This document shows, one piece after another, positions 18,198-26,187 of a DNA stretch of 64,000 nucleotides. The notes under the pieces are model-generated. The model was not told where the DNA came from. It saw only the letters and a list, made by a program, of their open reading frames with translations, and did no database searches. The position numbers and the translations under genes were made by a program. The stretch is from Massilia norwichensis (GTDB lineage: Bacteria > Pseudomonadota > Gammaproteobacteria > Burkholderiales > Burkholderiaceae_D): contig NZ_JANUGX010000017.1 of assembly GCF_024753245.1 (NCBI RefSeq), positions 56,612-120,611 on the forward strand, written 5' to 3'. The first letter of the stretch is position 1, and the number at the start of each line of letters is the position of its first letter.

Positions 18198-18203
18198 AGC
18201 GAC

Positions 18204-18259
18204 CGTGGGCACGGGGAGCCCACCCTACCGGATGCGTAGGGTGGGCTCCCGAGCCCACG
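18204..18259. repeat. GCCCACCCTAC palindrome, copy 1 (between convergent genes)
   Basis: Core arms GCCCACCCTAC and GTAGGGTGGGC flank a 6-base centre, and the outer CGTGGGC...GCCCACG pairs as well, giving a long hairpin. It starts 6 bases after the permease stop and ends 7 bases before the mipA stop, so it may terminate both convergent transcripts although it lacks a T run. A relative lies at 63923-63987. Confidence 0.7.
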
Positions 18260-18266
18260 CTGACAC

Positions 18267-19127
18267 TTACTCCGCCCCGCGTGCTCGCGCCTGCGAGCGT
18301 GCAAAAGTCCACACCAATCCCACGAACGCCGACGTCCCGCTGGACTTGCGCATCAGCGGACTGTCTTCGTTGGCCGCGCCCGAATACACCTCGTAACGCA
18401 GTGCGGTGAACAGGCGCAGGTCCGGGTTCAGGCGCAGCGTGCCCCCTACCCCAGTGCGCACCAGCATCAGGCCGGCATCGGCGTGGTAGGCCGGACGCTC
18501 CGCCGTCGCGTACTGCGGTTCCACCTCATAGAAATAGCGGTTCACGCGGCGGTCGCCGAACACGGCGCCGAGCTGGGCTTCCAGCGTCCAGCGCGCGCCT
18601 TCGCCGCGGTTTTCCCATACCACGCGCGGCTCCATCGTCCAGCCCTGGCGGCGCAGGCCGCCGCGGGCTTCGATCACGGCGCGCAGCGGCAGGTCGAAGC
18701 GCACCCTCCCCTGCTCGCCCAGGTCGGCAAACTTGTACTTCACGCGCGGCCCGAATTCCAGCAGCGTGCCCAGGTCCGGCATGCCGCGCCGTGCCTCGAC
18801 GTCATCCGAATGCGCCGGCAGCGAACCCGAGAAGCCAATGTCGAATTCCACCTTGTCGGTGTTCAGCAGGCGCGCACCGACGCCGTTCTGGTCGGCGCGG
18901 AAGACCTTGCCCCTGTAGATCAGGAAAGGCAGGACCAGGCCACGGTTCGAGCGGTCCGACGCGCCCGGATAGGCCGGGGTGCTGAAACCGGCGGCGCCGA
19001 TCCCGGCTTCCCACAGCGGGAGATTGCGCTCGACCGGTTCGACGCGGTCGGCGGGCTTCGATTGGGCGGCGGCGAGCGTGGGCAGGAGGGAGGCGGCCGC
19101 GAGGGCCAGGAGGCAGGATGTGCGCAT
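18267..19127 (-). CDS. MipA/OmpV family outer-membrane protein
   Basis: A 286-residue outer-membrane beta-barrel protein. A signal peptide (1-20, ending LAAAQS) is followed by the family opening PLWEAGIGAAGFSTPAYPGA, the LPFLIYRGKVFRAD strand, and a C-terminus with aromatic strands (TSAFVGLVWTFARSQ). MipA was described as a scaffold for murein-synthesising enzymes and OmpV as a porin-like protein; which role applies here is unknown. The start at 19127 is chosen so the signal peptide is N-terminal; an in-frame ATG at 19157 is an alternative and neither has a good ribosome-binding site. Confidence 0.86.
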   Translation of the reverse strand: MRTSCLLALAAASLLPTLAAAQSKPADRVEPVERNLPLWEAGIGAAGFSTPAYPGASDRSNRGLVLPFLIYRGKVFRADQNGVGARLLNTDKVEFDIGFSGSLPAHSDDVEARRGMPDLGTLLEFGPRVKYKFADLGEQGRVRFDLPLRAVIEARGGLRRQGWTMEPRVVWENRGEGARWTLEAQLGAVFGDRRVNRYFYEVEPQYATAERPAYHADAGLMLVRTGVGGTLRLNPDLRLFTALRYEVYSGAANEDSPLMRKSSGTSAFVGLVWTFARSQARARGAE

Positions 19128-19174
19128 GAATGGATGCAAAGATAAGATTGTCGACATTCTAACGGCACAAAACA

Positions 19175-19210
19175 AAAACCGCCGCGCACCCTGCGGTACG
19201 CGGCGGTTTT
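19175..19210. terminator. Terminator downstream of the S1/P1 nuclease gene
   Basis: AAAACCGCCGCG and CGCGGCGGTTTT form a 12-base stem around a 12-base loop; the A/T ends make it work as a terminator in either direction. It follows the nuclease gene on the minus strand. A second hairpin, GTTCGCGTGGGCA paired with TGCCCACGCGAAC (19218-19248), lies between it and the nuclease stop. Confidence 0.7.
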
Positions 19211-19254
19211 GAGCGGCGTTCGCGTGGGCACCCTGTGCCCACGCGAACAATTAC

Positions 19255-20316
19255 TTACTGGTAAATCGCCTGCAGCAACTGCGCCAGATGATACCCACCC
19301 TTGATCAGCTGTTCCTTGGCAATCTGCGAGCTCGGCACCGGATAGTTCTGCGGCACTTCCAGGCTCCAGGTGTAATAGGTCTCGCCCTTCTTGCTGGTCT
19401 GCGGCGTGATCTTGCCGACGCTGACCCCGTCGAAGGCGCGCTTCGACACGGCCAGCGCATCGTCGGCCCACTGGTAGGGCCAGGTCGCCAAGTCGCCGGT
19501 CGGCGCGGCGATGGCCGGCTTGCTGTCGATTGCGGCCTGCGCGAACTTTTCCGGGGTCTTGGTCTGGATGCGGCGGAAGGCGTAGTTGACGGTGGTGCTG
19601 TCCCAGTAGGAGTGGAAAGGCTTGGTCAGCGCCTTCGGCACGCCTTCCTTCAGCGGCTTCGCTTCTTCCGGCGGGATCACGTTCGACAGCTTGGCCACCA
19701 GGCCGGTGAGCTTTTCGTCGTCCATGATGAAGTTGTTGCCGCCGCGCGAATCGAAGATCGCGGTTTCGTCGATCTCGGCCTTGGTCTTCGGCACCACGAA
19801 CTTGCCTTCCTTGTTCACGAAGGCGGCGCCCACGTGCAGCGGCTGGTGGATATCGCCGGTCATGTGGGTGATCAGGATCAGCGCCTGGCGCTTGGTGAAC
19901 TTGTGCGGGTTGGTGGCCGGGGTGTCCTTGCCCTGCAGGACGGCGATCGCCTGCTTCAGGGTCTGCACGATGTCGTCGTCGAAGGTGCCGGCGGCGCCGT
20001 CATGGTAGTGGTCGAGCTGGAACGGCACGTCGGTGTAGTGGTACTCGCTGTGCTTCGGGTTCGCGTTCACGTATTCGATCATGTCCGGGCTCTGCGGGCC
20101 GCAATAGGTGCCCTTCACGCAGTCCGGCCAGCTCGAGATCGATTCCAGGGTTTCGCCCGGATTCAGGATGGATTTGACCTGCTGTTCGGCCTTGCTGCCC
20201 TTGATCAGCTTGTCGGCGATGGCACCTACCGCGCTGTGGCCGTCCTTGCCCCAGGCGAGTGCGTCGGTCGAGGCGAAGGCGCCTGCCAGCGCGAGTACAC
20301 AAGCGAGTTTTTTCAT
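19255..20316 (-). CDS. Secreted S1/P1-type nuclease
   Basis: A zinc-dependent nuclease of 353 residues that cuts single-stranded DNA and RNA and releases 5'-mononucleotides. After signal cleavage (around DALA at 19-22) the mature protein starts with Trp, and this N-terminal Trp is a zinc ligand in P1 nuclease. Other ligands are visible: WGKDGH, SSWPDCVK, EYHYTDVPF, THMTGDIHQPLHVG and DSRGGNNF. It lies 33 bases after the 5'-nucleotidase gene on the same strand, so the pair would convert external nucleic acid to nucleosides. Length exceeds the 265-270 residues of fungal P1, with extra sequence after the core. Confidence 0.92.
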   Translation of the reverse strand: MKKLACVLALAGAFASTDALAWGKDGHSAVGAIADKLIKGSKAEQQVKSILNPGETLESISSWPDCVKGTYCGPQSPDMIEYVNANPKHSEYHYTDVPFQLDHYHDGAAGTFDDDIVQTLKQAIAVLQGKDTPATNPHKFTKRQALILITHMTGDIHQPLHVGAAFVNKEGKFVVPKTKAEIDETAIFDSRGGNNFIMDDEKLTGLVAKLSNVIPPEEAKPLKEGVPKALTKPFHSYWDSTTVNYAFRRIQTKTPEKFAQAAIDSKPAIAAPTGDLATWPYQWADDALAVSKRAFDGVSVGKITPQTSKKGETYYTWSLEVPQNYPVPSSQIAKEQLIKGGYHLAQLLQAIYQ

Positions 20317-20349
20317 GTTCGTTCCTTGTTGCGTTTCAAAATTCCAGGG

Positions 20350-22050
20350 TCAGCGCACTTTCTGGATGCGCGGCTGGGGCGCGGCCAGCGAGCTTGCGCC
20401 GATATCGGGGTTCTGCTTCAGGTAGGCGATCAGGGCGTCGAGGTCGCGCATGCCGAGGTCCTTGCGATTGACACCCTGGGCCAGGGCCGGGAAGTTGTCG
20501 CCGCCTTCGGCCAGGAAGTTGTTGGCCACGATGCGGTAGGTTTTATTCTCCTCGACCGGCTTGCCGTCCACCTTCAGGCTGCCCGGCACCAGGCGCTGGC
20601 CCACCGGACGGGTGCTGTCCCAGGCATACGACAAGCCGCGCGAGACTTGAAGCATGTACTGGCTGTTCCCCGGACGGTCCCACTGCTGCTCGAGCATCGC
20701 GCGCAGTTGCGCGCCCGTGATGTCCAGCACCACCAGCGTGTTACCGAAGGGGAGCACGGCCTGGGCCTGGCCGAAGCTGACCACGCCATTGCTGCCCGCT
20801 TCCAGGTCCTTGCGGATGCCGCCCGGGTTCATGAAGCCGAGCTGCACGCCCTGGTCGCGGGTGGCGGCGACGACCGCATCGGCGATCAAGTTGCCCAGCG
20901 GCGATTCGCCCGACTCGCTCTCCTTGCGCGGCACGCCGGCGGCGCCGATGCGCGCAACCGGCTTGGCCAGTTCCGCGGTGCTGCGCGCGCGCACGTCGTT
21001 CAGGTAGGCACTCAATTGCGCATCCGGGGTGAAAGCGCCCGGCGCCATCACCACATTGCGCACCTGGATGTCGTCGACGCGGCCGCTGGCGCCGTCGACC
21101 GTCATCTTGATCCGCGAGAGCACGTGACCGGCATAGTCGGCCTGGGTCACGACGCGGCCGTCGACCTTGCACAGGTAACCCTTGTGCGAATGGCCGGTGA
21201 TGACCAGGCGGATCGCCGGGTCGAGCTTTTTCACGATGCCGACGATCGGTCCCTGCAGGCCGTCGCAGTAAGTCTTGTCGAAGGCTTCGCCGGTGTGGCC
21301 GCCTTCGTGGATCAGGACCACGAACACCTGCGCACCCTGGGCGCGCATGGCGGGCATCATCTTGTTGATCGATTCCGCCTCGTCGAGGAAGGACAGGCCC
21401 TTGACGGCCGAAGCCACCGCCACCGAGGGCGTGTCCTTCAGCACCGCGCCGACCAGGCCGACCTTGACGCCCTTGACGTCGACGACGCGCCAGCCCGGCA
21501 CCAGGTTCTTGCCGGTCTGCGCGTCGACCACGTTGGCCGCCAGGTAGCTGAAACCGGCGCCGCGGAAGTCCTTCGTCAGCTGGCAGGCCTTGCTCGGGCG
21601 CGGCGACTCGCAGCCGCCGTGCTGCTGGCGCAGCAGCTCTTCCCTGCCCTGGTCGAACTCGTGGTTGCCCAGCGAGCTCGCGACCAGTCCCATGCGGTTC
21701 ATGGCCTCGATCGCCGGTTCGTCCGCGAACATCGAGGACATCGCCGGGCTGGCGCCGATCAGGTCGCCGGCGGCGACGAACAGCAGGTCCTTGTCTTCCT
21801 TGCGGAAGGCATCCAGCGCGCCTTTCAACAGGTCGATGCCGCCGGCCTGGATGGTCTGCTTCTTATCGCTGCCCGCAGGCGCGTAGCTGTACTTGCTCGG
21901 CTCGAGATTGCCGTGGAAATCGTTGAGGGCGACGAGATTGAGCTCGACGGGGCCGCGCGGCGCCGATGCGGGCGCGCTCGCGCAACCCGCCAGCACCAGG
22001 CCGGACGCCAGCACGGTGAGGCCGGCGCGGACAGGACGGGAAACGGTCAT
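20350..22050 (-). CDS. Lipoprotein bifunctional metallophosphatase/5'-nucleotidase (UshA-like)
   Basis: A 566-residue surface or periplasmic enzyme that removes phosphate from nucleotides to give nucleosides. The signal peptide ends with the lipobox VLAGC (Cys23), so it is lipid anchored. The calcineurin-like metal site follows: LNDFHGN (42-48), AAGDLIGA, LGNHEFD and HSHKG, and the C-terminal nucleotide-binding domain shows ESPLGNLIADAV and the NPGGIRKDL segment. The ATG at 22050 is used; an earlier TTG at 22080 would spoil the signal peptide. Its product is the natural substrate of the secreted adenosine deaminase and the nucleoside importer encoded in this window. Confidence 0.92.
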   Translation of the reverse strand: MTVSRPVRAGLTVLASGLVLAGCASAPASAPRGPVELNLVALNDFHGNLEPSKYSYAPAGSDKKQTIQAGGIDLLKGALDAFRKEDKDLLFVAAGDLIGASPAMSSMFADEPAIEAMNRMGLVASSLGNHEFDQGREELLRQQHGGCESPRPSKACQLTKDFRGAGFSYLAANVVDAQTGKNLVPGWRVVDVKGVKVGLVGAVLKDTPSVAVASAVKGLSFLDEAESINKMMPAMRAQGAQVFVVLIHEGGHTGEAFDKTYCDGLQGPIVGIVKKLDPAIRLVITGHSHKGYLCKVDGRVVTQADYAGHVLSRIKMTVDGASGRVDDIQVRNVVMAPGAFTPDAQLSAYLNDVRARSTAELAKPVARIGAAGVPRKESESGESPLGNLIADAVVAATRDQGVQLGFMNPGGIRKDLEAGSNGVVSFGQAQAVLPFGNTLVVLDITGAQLRAMLEQQWDRPGNSQYMLQVSRGLSYAWDSTRPVGQRLVPGSLKVDGKPVEENKTYRIVANNFLAEGGDNFPALAQGVNRKDLGMRDLDALIAYLKQNPDIGASSLAAPQPRIQKVR

Positions 22051-22134
22051 GAAGTAGTAAACCTTATCTTGTTGCGACAAACTAAGCCGGGAATTATTGC
22101 ATGTAATCCAGCCGTCGCGGGGTCTTTACAGACG

Positions 22135-22165
22135 AAAAAACGGCCGGTGTCGCCACCGGCCGTTT
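22135..22165 (-). terminator. Rho-independent terminator of the TonB receptor gene
   Basis: On the minus strand CGGCCGGTG-GCGA-CACCGGCCG is a perfect 9-base stem followed by TTTTTT (22140-22135). It lies 35 bases past the TonB receptor stop and before the promoter region of the 5'-nucleotidase gene. Confidence 0.85.
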
Positions 22166-22199
22166 CGATCGTGCTACCTACGAAATCAGGTCGTCAGAC

Positions 22200-25100
22200 T
22201 TAGAAATCGTAGTGCAGGGTGACCTGGGCTGCCCACTGCGATTCGCCCTTGTTCTGGCGAATGTTGTAGTTGTCCACGGTGCTGCGCACGGCGTAGACGT
22301 AACGACCCTGTGCATCCAGACCAGCGTAGTCGACGAAGCCGCGCGACTGGCCGCCTTGCGACGAGAACCCGATCTCGTTGATGTGACCCCACTTCTTGTT
22401 CAGCAGGTTGCCGACGTTGAAGATGTCGAGGTCGATACGGCCCTTGTTGCGAGCGAACAGGCCCGGGATTTCCTGGCTGATCTTCATGTCGAAGCTGTTG
22501 GTCCACGGCGAGAAGTCGCTGTAGCGGCCCACGACGCCACCGGCGGCGTTCTTCAGCGCCTTGTTGGCGTTGACGACGTCCCAGAAGCGCTGCTCGTTGG
22601 CGTGGTTGGTGGCGGTATCGCCTGCGAACACGACTTCACCCGAACCGAAAGCCTTCGGGATGTACATCAGGTCGTTGTTGTTGATACCGTCGCCGTTCAG
22701 GTCGTTCTTGTAGGTCCAGCTGAACGGCTTGCCGGTACGGCCTTCGTAGAACAGGCCGAAGCGGGTCTTGTAGCCGGCCAGGAAGGCACGCTCGAAGCTG
22801 ATGTTGCCGTTGATACGGTTCTTCACCAGGTAAGCCGAGTTGGCCGCCACGTCTTCGTTCGGGTTGAACGAGGCACGTGCGCCGTAGTTCGAGCTCGAGG
22901 TCGACGAGGTCAGGTTCGACACTTCGGTCGCGTAGGTGTGGGTAGCCGACACCGTGAAGCCGAAGCCCTTGGTCATCGGGTACTTCAGCGAGACGGTTTC
23001 GACACGGCTCTCGCCCTTGTCGGTGCTAGTCGCCATCAGGACGTTGCCGAAGGACGCGTTGCTCTGTGCCTTGTTGGTGTTGGTGCAACCGGACGCGGTG
23101 CTGACCGAGTTGTTACCCACGTTCCAGCAGCGAGCCAGCAGGCCGCCGGTGGCGCCGTAGTACAGCTCACGACCGTCGGTGCCGATCGCACCCGGCCTGC
23201 CCAGGTTCAGGTTCTGGTAGGTCAGGCCGTCCTTGACTTTCAGGTACAGTGCCTCGACGCCTGCAACCATGCCGTACCACGGCAGTTCGGTTTCGAACGC
23301 CAGGTTGGCTTTCCAGGTCGACGGCTGGCGCAGACCCGGATCCAGCAGGTCGACGTTGGCGGTCGGGGTCGAGCCGGTCACGGACTTCTGGGCGTCCACG
23401 TTCGGGCTGAAGGTGCCGTCCACGCTCGGGCAGCGGCTTGCGGCCGAACCGGAGCACTGGACCGTACGGGTGGCGATACCGGCGTTCTGGTACGGGTTGG
23501 CCAGCCACACGCTCATGGCGGCGCCCTGGAACAGGCCGGCGCCACCGCGCACTTGCATCATGCGCTGGGTGTTGAAGCGGTAGTTGAAGCCGAAGCGCGG
23601 CTGGAACAGGCGGGTGCCGTCCGGGGTCGCGGTGTTGTCACGGCCGAAACCGCCGGTCTGGCGGCCGCCGTTGACGCCGGCGACGGTGGCTGCAGCCACG
23701 GCGGCGTTGGCCGGCGGACGCTTGTCCAGACCGACTTCGTCGACGCGCACGCCGAAGTTGACGGTCAGGTTACGGTTGACGGTCCAGGTGTCCTGCAGGA
23801 ACAGGCCGGTGTTCTCCATCGAGAACTGGGCGATCGCGTCGTTCAGGGTGTAGCCTGGCGCAGCGGACTGCAGGGTGTACGAGGTCGGACGGCCGCGGCT
23901 GAAGTTCTCCAACACGGCCTTTTCGATCTGGGCCAGCGAAGCGCTGCCGCAGTTGATCGAACCGAACGAGTAGGTGAAGTTGTTATCGCAGGCGAAGGTG
24001 TAGTTACCGTACACGTTCTGCAGGAACGCGTTGTAGATCTTGTTCTTCTGGTAGTCGGCACCGAACTTGATCTCATGGTCGCCAACGGTCCAGTTCGCGC
24101 CGCCGTAGTAGTCGGCGGTGCGGGTACCCAGCACGTTCTGCTGACGCGAGTTTTCGGTACCGGCATTCACGAAGCGGTTGCCGGTGCCGGTGCCGCTCGG
24201 GGCGTCCGACGGCAGCGGGCCGCTGAACTGGAAGCCCAGGGTCGGCAGACGGGCGTTGTTCTTCGGCACCGAGTCGTAGTCACGCTTGGAGGCCTTGAAC
24301 TCGGTCGAGAAGGTCGGGGTCCAGTCCGAGAAGACTTGCGCAACGTAGGTCTGGATCTTCTTTTCCTGGTTGTACAGGTAGGAATTCAACGCAATGCCGC
24401 TGTTCGAGAAGCCCGGGTAGATCGGTTCCGACTGCGAGGTGCGTTGGATACGCAGGTTGGCGCGGTGGTTGTCGCTGATGTTCCAGTCGACCTTGAACAT
24501 CTGCTCGCGCGAGCTCAGTTCGCTGCCGCCCGCCACGGTGTTGCCCAGGTCCAGGCCGTAGACGCTCTTGGCGGTGTCGCGGATGCGGTCGATCTCGTTG
24601 CGGGTGATGCCGACGGTGCTGCCGGTGCCCGAACCGATGTAGCCGAAGTCCGGTGCTGCGCGGCTCGAGCTGGTTTCTTCGCTCAGGGCGTAGAAGAACA
24701 GCTTGTCCTGGATGATCGGACCGCTGGCCCAGACACCCTTGGTGGTTTCGGTGAAGCTCGGCGCGTCGCTGTAGGTATCGGCCGAGACGTTGTAGCGCTT
24801 GCCGACCAGGTTGTCGTCACGGTAGACGTAGTAGACGCCGCCCTTCCAGTTGTTGGTACCGGACTTGGTGACCGCGTTGATGTTACCGCCGGTGTAGCCC
24901 TTCTGGGTCACGTCGTAGTTGGCGACGTTGACCTGCACCGATTGGATGGCTTCGATCGAGATCGGCTGGCGCGCGGTCGGGGTGCCGCTGGCTTCCAGGC
25001 CGAAGGTGTCGTTGATGGCGACGCCGTCGACGGTCATCGAGTTGAAGCGCGAGTTGGTGCCGGCGACGGACATCTCGCCACGCTCCTTGTCGGTCTGCGA

Positions 25101-25604
25101 CACGCGGGGGTCGGCACGTGCGAAGTCCTGCAGGCTGCGGTTGATCGAAGCCTGGGTCTGCAGCTCGGCGTTGCTGATCGAGGTGCCGGCGCCCATGTTC
25201 GAGCGGTTGAAGATTTCGGCACGTGCGCGGTTGCCGGCAACGGTCACGGTCTGCATCGGCGCGCCGATGGTGGCGTCGACGGCAGCGGTTTCCGCCAGTT
25301 CCAGGTAGACGCCTTCACGTTTTTCGGTGACGCCGTTCTTCGTGATAATGATCGTGTACGGACCGCCGGTACGCAGGCCGCGTGCGATGTAGCGACCTTG
25401 CGCGTCGGTGGTGACGGTGCTGACCGAACCCGATTCGGTGTGGATGATTTGCACCGAGGCGCCGGCGGCAGGCGCGCCGTCCGGGCTGGTGATGCGACCG
25501 CCAACTGCCGAAGTCGTGTTCTGAGCAAGCGCTGGTGCGCCCGCCAGAGCAATCGACAACGCCAGCGCCAGCTTGGTCAGCTGGATCCGTTTTTGATAGA
25601 TCAT
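22200..25604 (-). CDS. Oar-like TonB-dependent receptor with carboxypeptidase-regulatory domain
   Basis: A 1134-residue outer-membrane receptor. Residues 1-27 are a signal peptide (LAGAPALAQN); 35-110 form a CarboxypepD_reg-like Ig domain (GGRITSPDGAPAAGASVQII); a plug domain follows (RFNSMTVDGVAINDTFGLEA, GGNINAVTKSGTN); the remainder is a 22-strand-type barrel ending in the aromatic residue VTLHYDF. This is the Oar type common in Massilia and Xanthomonadales. Substrate is unknown, but it sits between a 5'-nucleotidase/nuclease pair and a secreted adenosine deaminase, which suggests uptake of nucleosides or oligonucleotides. The leader carries a perfect AGGGAACG-T-CGTTCCCT palindrome at 25638-25654. 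ATG 25604 is chosen; the frame is open to 25661. Confidence 0.9.
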   Translation of the reverse strand: MIYQKRIQLTKLALALSIALAGAPALAQNTTSAVGGRITSPDGAPAAGASVQIIHTESGSVSTVTTDAQGRYIARGLRTGGPYTIIITKNGVTEKREGVYLELAETAAVDATIGAPMQTVTVAGNRARAEIFNRSNMGAGTSISNAELQTQASINRSLQDFARADPRVSQTDKERGEMSVAGTNSRFNSMTVDGVAINDTFGLEASGTPTARQPISIEAIQSVQVNVANYDVTQKGYTGGNINAVTKSGTNNWKGGVYYVYRDDNLVGKRYNVSADTYSDAPSFTETTKGVWASGPIIQDKLFFYALSEETSSSRAAPDFGYIGSGTGSTVGITRNEIDRIRDTAKSVYGLDLGNTVAGGSELSSREQMFKVDWNISDNHRANLRIQRTSQSEPIYPGFSNSGIALNSYLYNQEKKIQTYVAQVFSDWTPTFSTEFKASKRDYDSVPKNNARLPTLGFQFSGPLPSDAPSGTGTGNRFVNAGTENSRQQNVLGTRTADYYGGANWTVGDHEIKFGADYQKNKIYNAFLQNVYGNYTFACDNNFTYSFGSINCGSASLAQIEKAVLENFSRGRPTSYTLQSAAPGYTLNDAIAQFSMENTGLFLQDTWTVNRNLTVNFGVRVDEVGLDKRPPANAAVAAATVAGVNGGRQTGGFGRDNTATPDGTRLFQPRFGFNYRFNTQRMMQVRGGAGLFQGAAMSVWLANPYQNAGIATRTVQCSGSAASRCPSVDGTFSPNVDAQKSVTGSTPTANVDLLDPGLRQPSTWKANLAFETELPWYGMVAGVEALYLKVKDGLTYQNLNLGRPGAIGTDGRELYYGATGGLLARCWNVGNNSVSTASGCTNTNKAQSNASFGNVLMATSTDKGESRVETVSLKYPMTKGFGFTVSATHTYATEVSNLTSSTSSSNYGARASFNPNEDVAANSAYLVKNRINGNISFERAFLAGYKTRFGLFYEGRTGKPFSWTYKNDLNGDGINNNDLMYIPKAFGSGEVVFAGDTATNHANEQRFWDVVNANKALKNAAGGVVGRYSDFSPWTNSFDMKISQEIPGLFARNKGRIDLDIFNVGNLLNKKWGHINEIGFSSQGGQSRGFVDYAGLDAQGRYVYAVRSTVDNYNIRQNKGESQWAAQVTLHYDF

Positions 25605-25798
25605 TGGATTAACCCCAAAAAGACTAATAGTTATATAAGGGAACGTCGTTCCCTCTCTCACAGTACTGCAACCCTAAGACCGACCGCTCATCGCCGTCGT
25701 CTGTACATTCCGTCCATCAAGCGCAAAACAGAGCACGCGATTCTAGTGGTCAATTATTTCTCGGCCGTGACAACCGAATTTGGCAGCTTCGTCTTGAA

Positions 25799-25819
25799 AT
25801 TGGTTAATAAAAGACCAAT
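25799..25819. promoter_or_regulatory. Palindromic operator candidate ATTGGT-N9-ACCAAT
   Basis: The dyad has the same half sites and the same 9-base spacing as the one at 1315-1333 between the phosphorylase and psuK genes, and sits about 195 bases upstream of the TonB receptor start. The sequence is seen directly; a shared regulator is inferred. Confidence 0.4.
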
Positions 25820-25849
25820 ATGCATGAAGCTGGAAACACTGACAAATAC

Positions 25850-25864
25850 GTTTTCTGTTAGAAA
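25850..25864. promoter_or_regulatory. Shared 15-base motif GTTTTCTGTTAGAAA
   Basis: Identical to 13092-13106 upstream of the nucleoside-binding protein gene. The core TTTCT-N3-AGAAA is an inverted repeat, as expected for a dimer-binding site. It lies about 245 bases before the TonB receptor start. Confidence 0.4.
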
Positions 25865-26093
25865 TTTATAGCCTGCACGTCTAAGTTGCTTAAAAAGCAG
25901 GCAAAAATCTCCATATAACGCTACTTTCCCCTGGGAAAAGCGTACGGCGGGATTATAAGGGAGGCATTCTGTAGAAAAATCGTTTCGCTTGTTTTTTGGG
26001 CAAAGCCTTCTAGATTCCGCAAAATTTGTAGCGAGTTGACCACAGAGATAGCATAAACATATACTTTTTTGAGGGGGTTAAGCCCGTAAACGG

Positions 26094-26173
26094 CGTCGTT
26101 CCCGCGGAAGCGGGAACCCATGCTGAGCGTCTCGGCCAACTCAGCATGGATTCCCGCCTGCGCGGGAACGACG
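26094..26173. repeat. REP-type double palindrome, copy 2
   Basis: CGTCGTTCCCGC...GCGGGAA and TTCCCGC...GCGGGAACGACG face each other, and inner flanks CATGCTGA and TCAGCATG pair. The inner flanks differ from those of copy 1 but still pair with each other, so the long stem has been kept while its sequence changed. The element begins 14 bases after the adenosine deaminase stop. Confidence 0.8.
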
Positions 26174-26187
26174 TGGTATTTCGGGTT

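Larger units (their letters stand above)
25605..26187. other. 583-base intergenic region between TonB receptor and adenosine deaminase genes
   Basis: No gene is supported here. From left to right it holds the hairpin AGGGAACG-T-CGTTCCCT (25638-25654) in the receptor leader, the dyad ATTGGT-N9-ACCAAT (25799-25819), the string GTTTTCTGTTAGAAA (25850-25864) shared with the region before the nucleoside-binding protein gene, an AT-rich stretch (25870-26070) and a REP-type element (26094-26173). The receptor promoter should lie here on the minus strand, but I could not settle on one -35/-10 pair. Confidence 0.5.

Noticed and set aside
19288..22203. A 971-codon plus-strand frame over the nuclease and 5'-nucleotidase genes
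   Set aside because: Antisense shadow of two well-supported enzymes with catalytic motifs.
22212..25871. A 1219-codon plus-strand frame opposite the TonB receptor
   Set aside because: Val/Gly/Arg-rich antisense shadow; the minus strand has signal peptide, plug and barrel.
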